Source: Centrapalus pauciflorus
Taxonomy: Eukaryota; Streptophyta; Magnoliopsida; Asterales; Asteraceae
Direction of reading: 5' to 3'
DNA length: 64,000 nt
NCBI GenBank assembly: GCA_020465985.1
Contig: JAANYP010004811.1
Coordinates: 1 to 64,000 of the forward strand
Below the pieces are notes generated by a model. That model searched no databases and was not told the origin of the DNA. It was given only the letters and a program-made list of their open reading frames with translations. The position numbers and the translations under genes are program-made. Shown here piece by piece: positions 35,545 through 45,647 of the stretch (within the stretch, counting starts at the first letter, position 1; each line of letters opens with the position of its first letter).

Positions 35545-35945
35545 ACTTCCATTATGAAGTGAGCGGATTCGATTAGTCGATCAACGATGACCCAAATGGA
35601 ATCATGTTGACGACGAGTCTTAGATAGCTTTGTTATGAAGTCCATAGTAATATGATCTCACTTCCATTATGGAATAGGAAGAGGTTGCATACTACCATAA
35701 GGTTGTTGGTGTACAGCTTTGACTAGTCTGCAGGTTCGACATTTCTCTACATATTGACCGATGTCCTTTTTCAACCCTGGCCACCAGAAATCGGCTTTTA
35801 AGTCATTGTACATCTTTGTGCATCCAGGGTGAGTAGAGAAATTTGATTGATGGGCTTCCTCTAAGATTGCCTCTCGCATACCCCGAAACCGTGGAACCCA
35901 TATTCTGCCATATACTCCCTTTAGCCCGGTTCCATCATCCTGCAT
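35545..35945 (-). pseudogene. Gypsy-2 integrase, N-terminal part, truncated
   Basis: The HHCC zinc-binding domain is intact in order (AHQS, STHPG, EKCRTC) with the DFWWPGLKKDI block, then SMQPLPIP and a stop/frameshift, then MDFITKLSKTRRQHDSIWVI (first catalytic Asp) and RLIESAHFI. After SAHFI the gypsy sequence ends, so the second Asp and the Glu are missing. The break coincides with a ~25-bp imperfect repeat of a site 114 bp upstream in the gene (see findings). Confidence 0.85.
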
Positions 35946-36593
35946 TAGTGGTAGCTGAATTCTGACATTTTATCTTTAACATTTTCCTCCTTTAACGCCT
36001 GCAGTTGGGCAGCCCTTACATCATCAATGATGGTTGATGTCAGCATGGTAGAAGTCAAGGTATAGCAGTACGCGTTGCAGTAAGCTTTTCTACTTAGGGC
36101 GTCAACCACCACGTTGGCCTTTCCAGGATGGTAGAGAATTTCATAGTCGTAGTCCTTGATCAGTTCCATAGATCTTCGTTGTCTCATATTCAAGTCCTTA
36201 TGACTGAATATATACTTTAAACTCTTGTGGTCAGTGTAGAGCTGACATATGGCCCCATACAATTAATGTCTTCAAAGTTTCAAGGCAAATGTCACAGCAG
36301 TTAGCTCTAGGTCATGAGTAGAATAATATTTCTCGTGTGGTTTGAGCTGTCTAGAAGCGTATGCTATGACATTTCCTCTTTGCATCAATACTGCTCCAAG
36401 TCCCATGCTTGATGCATCAATGTAAACTATGAAATCTTTGTTTCCCTCAGGCAGTGCAAAAACCGGTGCTTCACTTAGCAGCTTCTTCAATTTGTCAAAA
36501 GCCGTTTGCTGATCCTCTTCCCAAATAATTGTTGCGTTCTTGCGAGTGAGCTTGGTAAGAGGAACAACTATTTTGGAGAAATCTTTGTTGAAT
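35946..36593 (-). pseudogene. Gypsy-2 RNase H (left of Copia-3)
   Basis: Two frames: 36272-36490 with EAPVFALPEG, YIDASSMGLGAVLMQ, YASRQLKPHEKYYSTHDLEL; and 35945-36262 with YTDHKSLKYIFSHKDLNMRQ, ELIKDYDYEILYHPGKANVV and DALSRK. These are the connection and RNase H domains of Ty3/gypsy. A stop/frameshift near 36265 separates them. Confidence 0.88.
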
Positions 36594-37199
36594 TGTAAGG
36601 TCTGCTCTCTACGGATCTATCTTGACGCGACACCTTCCAACGAGTGCGGAATCCTCGTGAGCGGCTTGACGGTAAGACCACGCACACCGAAACACGGAGA
36701 CTACCACGGTGATAGACGAACAACTTAGAATGCCCCGACACGATGATTCTCTCCTCAAGAAACTCTCTGATTGCAATCAAGTTCGAGATCGCCTTCTGCT
36801 ATTCGTCTGACAAATTATGCAAAAGTCTTATAATTAATCGAATTAACCCTTAATTATACTGACAGGTTCGACTTTGTCTAGGATAAGTTCGAACTTGGCC
36901 CAAGGCCTATTCGAACTTGTCCTCATAGACAAATTCGAACTTAGCCTAAACTCGAACCTTATCATTCAAACTTATATTTGAACTTATGTTGTAACTTATG
37001 TTTGAATTTATCTTTGTACTTTATGTTTGAACTTATTGCAATACGTTACCCTAAGTTCAAACATACAATCAATCAATATCAAACATACATAGACAAACAT
37101 ATATATCAAACACTTGTTTAATATTCAATATCAAGTAATTGACTTACAGAAAATGCTATCTAAACTTAGACTGCTATCGTCACACAGGATGTACTAACA
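36594..37199 (-). repeat. Copia-3 3' LTR (606 bp)
   Basis: On the plus strand it reads TGTAAGGTCTGC ... GATGTACTAACA. It contains TTCGAACTT-type repeats (36860-37030) and an AT-rich TATATAT (37099-37107) that could be the minus-strand TATA box. Confidence 0.95.
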
Positions 37200-37200
37200 G

Positions 37201-37211
37201 ACTCCCCCTTG
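37201..37211 (-). other. Copia-3 polypurine tract
   Basis: The minus strand reads AAGGGGGAGT immediately before the 3' LTR start TGTTAGTACATCC. It is the primer site for plus-strand DNA synthesis. Confidence 0.9.
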
Positions 37212-37240
37212 ACGATATCTTCTAACTTTTTACATTTTGT

Positions 37241-40189
37241 CTAACTACTTGAACCATATAAACTACTACCTGCATATAAACCTATATCGATACATACTCT
37301 AACTATCTTTTGGAACTTCCTAGCTTCAGATCTCCATCCTTCGTGAAAGAAGATAGGCTGATCGTGTAGCTTCTTTAGGTCGTCCTTGGATAGGTTTATT
37401 AGATGCAATGGATCATACACTCGCAAAATAACTTTGTCTTCTGTGTCTTCCATCACAGCTTCAGCAGTATCGATATCTACATACCACCACTTCATGTTAC
37501 TTAGAACATCTTCTGGCATCGACTTCATAGGCACCTTCTTCAAACACTTGACAGGCTTATACACCATTCTAGCCCATGGCCTTCCCGTGTGAGGATCTAT
37601 CCTTGATTGATCCTCCACTCTTTTTCCCGACCTTGGCTTGAGTCTTTCAAACTTTCCTGATCGGCCCTCCTTTCTGATTATCTTTGCTATAACCTCAGCA
37701 TAAGGATCCTCACCGATGTTGATTAACTCTCTCTACGCTAACTCCTTCACTTCCACCTTCGGCAATGTGTTAAACACTTTAAGCGTACGCCTCAGGTATT
37801 GGAGTCCATCTCTTCTCTTTAGAATGAATAGCTGCAGTTCTCTGTCAAAGAAGCAACTTATAATTCCACCTGAAAGATTCTCGGAGCTTGGTACTCTCAT
37901 TCTCCTCTTCATCTTAGGCTCTGCTCTCTTCTCTTCCTTTCGGAACCATAGATTTAACAGTTCAGCCTTAGATGGTTCTCTCTCAGCTTCCTCCAACTCT
38001 GAATGTTCTACAGATGCCAGCTTAATCTCATCAATATCAATCACATTTTGCTCATTCTGCACGTATAGCTCTATGATTGGTTGTGAGTGAATGATTACCT
38101 CATCAATATTATCATCTTCATCTTCCATGATCTCATCATCTGATTTCCAATTAGCTATGTCTTCAGGAACAAACTCTCCTTCTTCCAATTCTCCAACTTC
38201 ATCTTCAAAATCAAAATCAAAAAGTGTCTCTTCTTCTTCTATATCCATGAGAGCATCTATCATCTCACTCTCTATAACCTTAGAAGAACCAGCTTCACCT
38301 CCTTCAACTCCTGATTGACTAGGCTCCCCCTGAACTGATGAGTGCTGAGCAGATGGAAAATTTTCTGGCTCACTCTCTTTTCTGGCATCGGGATGATTGC
38401 CATCATCATCTTCTCTCCTTATTTCTTCACCTTCTCTGCAACTTGTCTCCCCCTGAGCCTGAAGACTTTTCATTAGTTGCTCGAGGAGGGACTTCATGTT
38501 CTTTATCTCAACAGCTTGATCAGCAACAAATGTCTTCAGTTCAATATTTTCCTGATCAATTTTTGCATTATGCGCCTGTAGCTCATTAACTGCTTTTGTG
38601 AGTTGGAAGATTTGGACTGTCTGGAAGTCTACTTTGCTCCTTAGCTCTGTGAAACGCTGATTTTTAGTGTAAGTGGATCATGTGGATGGAATGGATGTGA
38701 TCGGGGTTGGTGTGATTGATGGTTGATCAGCGGGAATCTCAGGCTCTGGCGCTGAAGTAGATGAAGCTCCCTGCATAAACCTGTGTCTTTTGGCCCTTTG
38801 CCTTGGCACTAATGGAGTAGGATCTTCAGCTTCAAAGCCAGAATCGTCGTCATCTGAGTCTCTAGCTGCTCTTTTTCCTTCCTCTTCTCTGAGACTGACC
38901 ACTAATCTTGAGCCATATTGCCCAATACGTACAGATGGGTCAACAGATTCAGCGGCTACTTCTTCAACCTCTATCTCTTCAGCTTCCTCACACTCCAATT
39001 ATGAGGTGGTCATTGCTTGACCTTCTTCCTCAGGCTGATATTCATCTATTTCTCGCATAAGATCATCGTCATCAGCTGGAGGCTCCAAGAGAGAACCAAC
39101 AAGCTCTGCAGTAATATCTTCTTGTGCCTGAGTCCCATGTGCCCAGATTTCCTCCAGAGTTTCCACTCGAGGATCATTTACTGGTGCCACACCAGAAGGA
39201 CCCGCAGCGTCCGATGAAGGACTTGCTTCCAATGACTCTTGTACCCTGCTGGAGCTTGGCCTTGAAGCCTGGATTGGTCTTTCTTGAGCTCTTTGCCTCC
39301 TTCTCGGTTGCTGTGGAGGACGTTGTGGTTGTTGTTGCTGCTGTGGTTGTACTTGTTGCGGCTGCGGCCCATCCCCAGCCTAGTTCTCACCCTCTGGGGC
39401 TACAAAATTCGGATCTACCACTGCACCGAAGAGAGGTGCATCCAGTGGTCTAATCTGATCTGCCCTAAGAGCGTTGTGAGATTGGCAATCAGGAAAAATG
39501 CGCTTATCAATAACAGCGACACTCTGAATATCCGGCAACTGCGGCAGATTTGGCAAAAAGTGGCGGATTAGCATCATGACAAAGCGCGGATACGTAAGGA
39601 ATCTCTCGCGTGCTGGAGCAGTAATTTGATGAACAAACTCCGCAAAGAACATTTCGGAGTAGCTGAAATTCTTATTATACACCAATGCAATCATCGCCGA
39701 CTGCATCTTGGAGACTATATAATCAAAACCGGCCTTTTTAGGTGCAAAGCACACCATAATGACGTGCGCAAGGTACCTCCATTGGCCTATCAGACCGCTC
39801 TTCATATACGAAGCTTTGGCTATATCCAGTCCATACCCCATTCGTAAAAAGGCTGCTTGCCTTATATCCAATGTGAAGTCGATTGGCCCAGCTTCATGTT
39901 CTACAGTCCCCAGCTGTAAAACTCGTCGTAGCATATCCGCTGAAAACACAAGGGGCTGCCCGACAATTCTTGTCCTTAGCACCGTTGGCGTCACGGTACA
40001 ATCGACCTGCAAGTGATCCCAGAATTGCCGAACATATGGCAATATGGTCTGTACATTATGAGAAAGAGCATATGACACCCTGGAATTTGCCAAGAAATCC
40101 ACCATTGGTCTAAACGCCTGAGCTTCAGGAAGCTCCCGATCTGGCGATATCACCATTTTATGCTTCTGAAAGAAGGCTCTTTCACCCAT
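37241..40189 (-). pseudogene. Copia-3 extra 3' ORF, ~983 codons with four in-frame stops
   Basis: One continuous reading frame from the ATG at 40189 to the stop at 37241, broken only by stops at 39380 (TAG), 38999 (TAA), 38678 (TGA) and 37733 (TAG), each a likely single-base change. Residues 26-60 carry FRPMVDFLANSRVSYAL and QFWDHL. Residues 133-215 carry IGQWRYLAHVIMVCFAPKKA, ALVYNKNFSYSEMFF and RFLTYPRFVMMLI. Then follow a Gln/Pro-rich linker, an acidic Ser-rich region with a basic KRHRF, a heptad-like stretch (ELQAHNAKIDQENIELK), a very acidic segment and a C-terminal module (WWYVDIDTAEAV, LRVYDPLHLINLSKDDL). No signal peptide or membrane helix is evident. Same family as the Copia-1 and Copia-2 extra ORFs. 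Molecular function unknown. The first 269 codons are intact. Confidence 0.8.
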
Positions 40190-40191
40190 AT

Positions 40192-40681
40192 CTGCACATT
40201 AAACAGTAACATATATTAGAAATAAAAATGAAACTTGTTTAAATTCAAATTTATTTTATTTTGAACTTACAAAGTTCAAAATCCAACACATTTGAATTTC
40301 TACAAGATTTAATTTAATAATTATGCAAACATTTCGATTAAAACTAAATTCGAAGTTCATGTTCGAATTTGACTTGAATTCGAGTTTGCTGACAAATTCG
40401 AATGTACTGACAAATTCGAAGAAGATGAACAAACTCGAATTCGGTCACTTTCAAACACAAATCCATGATTTAAACCCCATTAGACTTAGAAAGTTGTATT
40501 CACTAGTCCTAGTAGGTTCGAATCGAAGATATTTGTAACTTATTTGAGGTTTCACCGGTTAAAACTTGTGATTTTGAATCACTAAGTTTAAAACCTTGAA
40601 ACTTCAAAATCCGTCGATTTTTTGCAATAAATGAGTCCTAGACTACCTAAATCTTGTATAACACGTATGTTTATACCTAGA
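40192..40681 (-). other. Predicted leader intron upstream of the Copia-3 extra ORF
   Basis: On the minus strand, donor CTAG|GTATAA lies at ~40681 and acceptor TTTAATGTGCAG ends at 40192, two bases before the ATG (40189). The interval is AT-rich. An alternative donor TAC|GTAAGTA lies at 41675 inside a stem-loop. Prediction by motif only. Confidence 0.45.
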
Positions 40682-40830
40682 TTTACAAGTAGATTCGAAC
40701 ACAAAGGACAAAACTTCGAGTAATAGTGAAAGAATCGAATCGGCAAAGTCGAAGGAATAAATTCGAAATCGCACAGGATAAGTTCGATACAACAAAATCG
40801 AATGTAGGTGACATTAATGAGTCACTGTTG

Positions 40831-40842
40831 ACCTTTATATAC
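40831..40842 (-). promoter_or_regulatory. Candidate internal promoter (TATA) of the Copia-3 extra ORF
   Basis: The minus strand reads GTATATAAAGGT, a near-ideal plant TATA box. It is ~650 bp upstream of the ATG and ~150 bp upstream of the predicted donor, leaving a leader exon of ~120 nt. Compare 25101-25116 in Copia-2. Confidence 0.5.
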
Positions 40843-42262
40843 TAACTACCTTCAAACTTGCATTAAATTCGAATTTACTGACAGTTTCAAATATAAATTC
40901 GACTTGTCTTAAATTCGAACATTAATTGAAAATTTTGAAAATCTTTGAATAAAAATTAACTTTTCAAACTTTTCCAACTTTTTCAACTTTTACGAGCAAC
41001 GACACAAACTTTGCAATCTTATTCACACAAAGCTATAGATTTTCATGCAATGTATGTTCATTCAACTAAAAATGCATCCTTAGTAACTTTGACATTTTTC
41101 CTAAAAATAAACTAAAAATAAAATAAAATAAAGTAAAATAAAATTTTGAATAATTTAACCTTAATCGACCCTAAAATACTTCTAAAATTTACATCCTATA
41201 CTTACAGAATATTTTTGGCGAGAAAGTCTAAGAAAGGTTCAATCAGATAGTGGTGTCAAATACGCACTTTCAGTATCTTACTTTCACACTTAGGAATTTT
41301 TGATTCCTTTGATTGTTTGTCGTGACACACATTACTAGGAGATTGTTGGTATTTTTTTCCCTTTAAACATTTTACACTTTGGAATATCCCTTGGCTTTTT
41401 TATTTATCAAAAAATTACCTTACGTGACTCATACTTAGACATACTTTTATGATCAAGGCATACACACAATGATTATAACTTTTCGGTATTGCAAATTTTC
41501 TTTAACAGGCAAGCGTCGGACACAGTTCTGTATTTACATACAACAGAGTGTCTTAGTTTGTCTTAAAGTTTATTTTAAAGCTAGCAAGACAGCGGTGACA
41601 GGATTGTACCGACGTACAACAAAGCGACTTATCTTGCTAACTCGAGTCAACCAGAGGCAACAGGTCTGTACTTACGTACAACAGAGTTACCTGTTTTGAC
41701 TCTCAATTCAGTATCATGATTTTTTCTATTCTTTTATTTTCTTTAAGATGTATCTGATGTTGCTATACATCCCCCAATAAATTTGCATACCTCATTTAGA
41801 ATCAATGTCTGTATGTCTCTAACAAAAAAATTAAGACCATTTGGTCATACATCTAAGTTAGTGACACGTCTGACGTTTTCTTGAATATTTTATTAGCCTT
41901 GAGATTCCCTTTGTGTATTATGCCTACCAACACATCAAACTAGATAATGTATTTCACTTAGAATTTTAGGTGCATTATGTGTGAAAGCTTAACACTTAGA
42001 GATTGTATTAACTGTGCTAATTTTCGTCACTTTGAACCTATGTATCTAAGACTTAACTCATTTTCTGATATTCTCTTTTTTTTTTTAATTTTTATGATTT
42101 TCTCTCTTTTTTTCTTTTGTTTTTCATAAAATAAGAGTAAGAAAATAAACTAACCTACTAACTTACTATAAAAGGAAAGAAATTCTACTAGGCTACTATA
42201 CTTACTATAAAAAGAAAGAAATTCCACTGCTATAAAAAGAAATAGATTCTACTAAGGTCAAG
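40843..42262 (-). other. Copia-3 spacer between RNase H and the extra ORF
   Basis: AT-rich, non-coding. It holds three tandem stem-loops (41505-41702) and pyrimidine-rich runs at 42070-42120. Two copies of a GAAAGAAATTC word and related AAAGAAAT words lie at 42174-42245, just after the RNase H stop in transcript sense. Confidence 0.65.
41505..41702 (-). repeat. Three tandem ~60-bp stem-loop units
   Basis: Each unit has a core TGTA-YTTAC/CGAC-RTACAACARAG flanked by unit-specific complementary arms. Unit 3: GAGTCAA (41644-41650) with TTGACTC (41696-41702), and AACAGGT (41659-41665) with ACCTGTT (41689-41695). Unit 2: TAGCAAGA (41582-41589) with TCTTGCTA (41632-41639). Unit 1: GGACAC (~41518) with GTGTC (~41549). 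The arms differ between units yet stay complementary. Confidence 0.8.
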
Positions 42263-44113
42263 TTACTCTGGATTACGCATTCCGTTTAGTTGAACTAACA
42301 ACTCAAAACGTGACTTATCAAAAGCTTTGGTAAATAAATCAGCATTATTATCTTCCGTTGCTACTTTTACCAGCTTTATTAAATTCTTTTCAGCACAATC
42401 ACGTATAAAATGGTGTCTTATGTCGTCTATGTGCTCTGTTTTACTGTGTTTAACTGGATTATTGGTTATTGCAATAGTTGACTGGTTATCTATCCTAATA
42501 GGAGTATGAGTATAAGTCAAACCGTAATCCCGCAATTGTTGTTGTATCCACAAAACCTGTGAACAGCAACTACCAGCAGCAACATATTCGGCCTCGCACG
42601 TTGACACGGCTACCGAAGTCTGTTTCTTGCATTGCCAGGAAACGAGTCTCCCTCCAAGGAACTGACAACCTCCAGTTGTTGACTTGCGATTCAAGCTGCA
42701 TCCTCCATAGTCTGAATCTGTGAATGCCTCCAATTCCAGATCACCATCCGCATGATACCAAAGTCCCAGCTTCGGTTTCGACTTGAGGTATCTTAGAATC
42801 TGCTTCACAGCCTTCATGTGCATCTCCTTTGGATTAGCTTGAAACCTAGCACAAATACACACAGCAAACATTATGTCAGGTCTTGAAGCAGTTAAATACA
42901 TGAGTGACCCAATCATGACTCGATATAACGTCGGATCCACATCGGTATCACTTTCTGTACCTGGTCTGAGATTATGATTCACTTGAATCGGCGTGCTGAA
43001 GTGAGCTGTCAGCTTGGTTCCTTCCATCCTGAAGCGCTCTAGAATGTCGTAGACATACTTCGTCTGATGAATAAACATGCCCTCCTTCCTCTGTTCGACT
43101 TGCAAACCCAGAAAGAAGTTTAACTCACCCATAGCACTCATCTCAAACTTAGACTTCATCACCTTTTCAAAGTCTTTGCACATCTGTTCATCTGATGACC
43201 CGAAAATGATATCATCGACGTATACTTGTACCAAGATGAAATGTTCACCTTTTCTCTTCACAAACAGCGTACTATCTATTCTCCCTCTTTCAAACCCGTT
43301 GTCTAAAAGATGATTAGATAGTGTCTCGTACCATGCCCTTGGTGCTTGATGTAGTCCATACAATGCCTTATCTAACCGATACACTCTGTCTGGATACTTC
43401 GGATCTGTAAACCCGGGCGGTTGTTCCACATACACCAATTCCTTCACTTTCCCATAAAGAAAAGCACTCTTTACGTCAAGTTGATAAACCTTAAATCCTT
43501 TGAAGGAAGCAAAAGCAAGAAACAAACGGATTGCTTCAAGCCTTGCCACTGGCGCAAACACTTCATTGTAATCGATTCCTTCCACTTGGTTGAAACCCTT
43601 TACCACTAGTCCTGCCTTGTTGCGAGTCACTATACCCCGATCATCTCTCTTGCACTTAAAAACCCACTTGGTTCCTATTGCAACTTCTCCTCGAGGGAAC
43701 GGAACTAACTCCCACACTTCAAGTTTCCTAAACTGTGATAGTTCTTCCTGCATCGCTTCAACCCAAGAGTTGTCCTTTAGTGCCATTTGCACATTCTTCA
43801 GCTCTACTTGCGAGATGAAACACGAATAGAGACAAGTGTGAAAGGCCTCGGAGTCATTGATCATCGACAACAACACTGTGTTGTTATACAAACTACTCCT
43901 AGTCCTCACACCAACATTAGGATTTCCTATGATACTCTCAATTGGATGATTCTTATTAATCCTAGATGTTTCTATCTCGTCAACCCTAAGATTATCTCCT
44001 AAGTTCGATCCTATCTCACCTAACGGGGGAACGACTTCAGACTCCACATTTTCTTCCTCATGAACACTGTCTTCAGAGTTAGAACTTGTTGTCTGATTTT
44101 CGTTTGTAGGCAA
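42263..44113 (-). CDS. Copia-3 reverse transcriptase-RNase H, 616-codon open frame
   Basis: Uninterrupted frame ending at the natural RNase H terminus. RT blocks in order: WVFKCKRDDRG, GIDYNEVFAPVARLEAIRLF, YQLDVKSAFLYG, YVEQPPGF, DKALYGLHQAPRAWYE, VQVYVDDIIFGSSDEQMCKD (intact YVDD), ELNFFLGLQVEQ. RNase H: IGSLMYLTASRPDIMF, FTDSDYGGC, STCEAEYVAA, DIRHHFIRDC, then NNADLFTKAFD. Together these copy the genomic RNA and remove the template. The 5' end of the frame (44113) is not a natural start; it would be translated as part of Gag-Pol, whose upstream part is frameshifted near 44200. Lack of any stop in 1.85 kb fits a recent insertion. Confidence 0.93.
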   Translation of the reverse strand: MPTNENQTTSSNSEDSVHEEENVESEVVPPLGEIGSNLGDNLRVDEIETSRINKNHPIESIIGNPNVGVRTRSSLYNNTVLLSMINDSEAFHTCLYSCFISQVELKNVQMALKDNSWVEAMQEELSQFRKLEVWELVPFPRGEVAIGTKWVFKCKRDDRGIVTRNKAGLVVKGFNQVEGIDYNEVFAPVARLEAIRLFLAFASFKGFKVYQLDVKSAFLYGKVKELVYVEQPPGFTDPKYPDRVYRLDKALYGLHQAPRAWYETLSNHLLDNGFERGRIDSTLFVKRKGEHFILVQVYVDDIIFGSSDEQMCKDFEKVMKSKFEMSAMGELNFFLGLQVEQRKEGMFIHQTKYVYDILERFRMEGTKLTAHFSTPIQVNHNLRPGTESDTDVDPTLYRVMIGSLMYLTASRPDIMFAVCICARFQANPKEMHMKAVKQILRYLKSKPKLGLWYHADGDLELEAFTDSDYGGCSLNRKSTTGGCQFLGGRLVSWQCKKQTSVAVSTCEAEYVAAGSCCSQVLWIQQQLRDYGLTYTHTPIRIDNQSTIAITNNPVKHSKTEHIDDIRHHFIRDCAEKNLIKLVKVATEDNNADLFTKAFDKSRFELLVQLNGMRNPE

Positions 44114-45095
44114 CTCAGAATCATTCTCTGCTGGAGATCTATCTTCAGTTGTTGTAGGCTCAGATGTTGATGGAAAGGTTGTCCTCGGAAACTTTGACCC
44201 TCGTCATTGAGATTTAATGACGACACGTCCTGTTCGATTGTACCTGCATTTCCATCCGAAGGAATGTTAATTGATTCAAACAATTTGTCATAATCAAAAT
44301 CCATTCCGGACCAGTTTGTGGTTCATGTGTATAACTTGTGACATCAATGTTATACACATTCTCTACTGTACCATTTGATTTGTTAAAAACCCTTTTATTT
44401 GGTGAGTTCGACACATAACCTAGGAAATAACCTTCGTCAGCCTTTTCACTAAACTTAGGTTGATGTTTTGTTTTCATTAACGTACATGGTACCCCAAATG
44501 GTTCGAAGCCATTTAAATTTGGTGGCCTTTTATTCAAAACATCATAACAGGTTTTGTTCAGTGATTTGACAGTAAGGACCCTGTTTAAAACATGATATGC
44601 GGTATTCACTGCCTCCCCCCAAAACATGGTAGGAAGCTTTAAATCCGAGAGCATGGTCCTTGCTGCCTCAATCAAAGTCCTGTATTTTCGTTCAGCCACC
44701 CCATTTTGTTGTGGCTCATAAGGTGCACTAAATGGATGCACTATGCCCTTTGATAGGCAATATACACCAATAATCGTGTTTTTAAATTCCGTTCCGTTAT
44801 CCCTCCTGATACGTTTAACCCGCGTTCCGTATGAGTTTTCCACTTGGTCTAAGAACCCGATTAGCTTGGCAGCTGTCTCGTCCTTTGTACCTAAAAAGAA
44901 AACCCAAGAAAATCATCAGTAATCATCAGTAATAACCAAACAATACCAACTACCACCTATACTCTTTTTGTTGATTGGTCCGAACAGGTCCATATGCAAC
45001 AAATCGAACGTGGCAGCTATAGAGTTCTGAGTCTTGGACTTGTGTGCCTTCTTGTGTTGGTTTCCTTTCTTGCATGGTAGACACTTGTCCTCAAA
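44114..45095 (-). pseudogene. Copia-3 integrase, frameshifted
   Basis: LLHMDLFGP (first Asp, ~45010), RRDNGTEF (second Asp, ~44810) and PQQNGVAERKYR (Glu, ~44710) are all present. The core between the first and second Asp is broken by a small tandem duplication (TCATCAGTAA repeated, 44923-44943) that adds a frameshift and a stop. The frame is open again at 44843-44214. A further shift near 44200 separates it from RT. Confidence 0.88.
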
Positions 45096-45632
45096 CTAAA
45101 AACTCTTCATTGCAACACCTTGCACCAATCCATTCTTAGTAATGTAATTCATTTTTCTCAGGTGCAAGTGTGCCATGCGTCTGTGCCATAAAACTGATTC
45201 AGTCTCTGAAGCTTTTGATAGTAGACAAATTGGTCCCATTGAAGATTCCGACTTGTTCATGTCGAGCATGTACATGTCATTCTTCCTTGGAGCCCTCATC
45301 AGTATCCACTCTACAGGTACTTTGAATCCTGGTTTCAGCACTAACGCCTCAGTATCAGTGAAAAGTACCGAGTTCTTCTTATCACAGATTTGAGATACAC
45401 TAATGAGATTGTGAACTAGTTTATCAACGTGATAAACTTGATCCAGTTTTATAGTCCCATTAGTGAGCACTCCAGTACCGGTGATATTTCCTCCTTTATT
45501 GCCAGTGAATGATACAAATCCCTTATTCCCTCCCTTGAAGTCTGCGAGTAGACTTCTTTCCCCAGTCATGTGCCTCGAGCAACCACTGTCGACGAACCAT
45601 TTGTTGTTTGGACCTGTAGTTATCTCCTGCAC
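45096..45632 (-). CDS. Copia-3 protease and pre-integrase segment, open frame
   Basis: 178 codons with copia protease site VDSGCSRHMTG at residues ~14-24, the HNLISVSQIC block, and the pre-integrase domain ending in LWHRRMAHLHLRKMNYI. It is part of the Gag-Pol reading order rather than a separate gene. A stop at its 3' end (45096) separates it from integrase (FEDKCLPCKKG downstream). Confidence 0.88.
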   Translation of the reverse strand: MQEITTGPNNKWFVDSGCSRHMTGERSLLADFKGGNKGFVSFTGNKGGNITGTGVLTNGTIKLDQVYHVDKLVHNLISVSQICDKKNSVLFTDTEALVLKPGFKVPVEWILMRAPRKNDMYMLDMNKSESSMGPICLLSKASETESVLWHRRMAHLHLRKMNYITKNGLVQGVAMKSF

Positions 45633-45647
45633 ATGAAAGAAAAGAGG

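Noticed and set aside
39017..39571. Plus-strand frames opposite the Copia-3 extra ORF
   Set aside because: Antisense shadows; the minus frame runs nearly 3 kb with matching homologues in two other elements.
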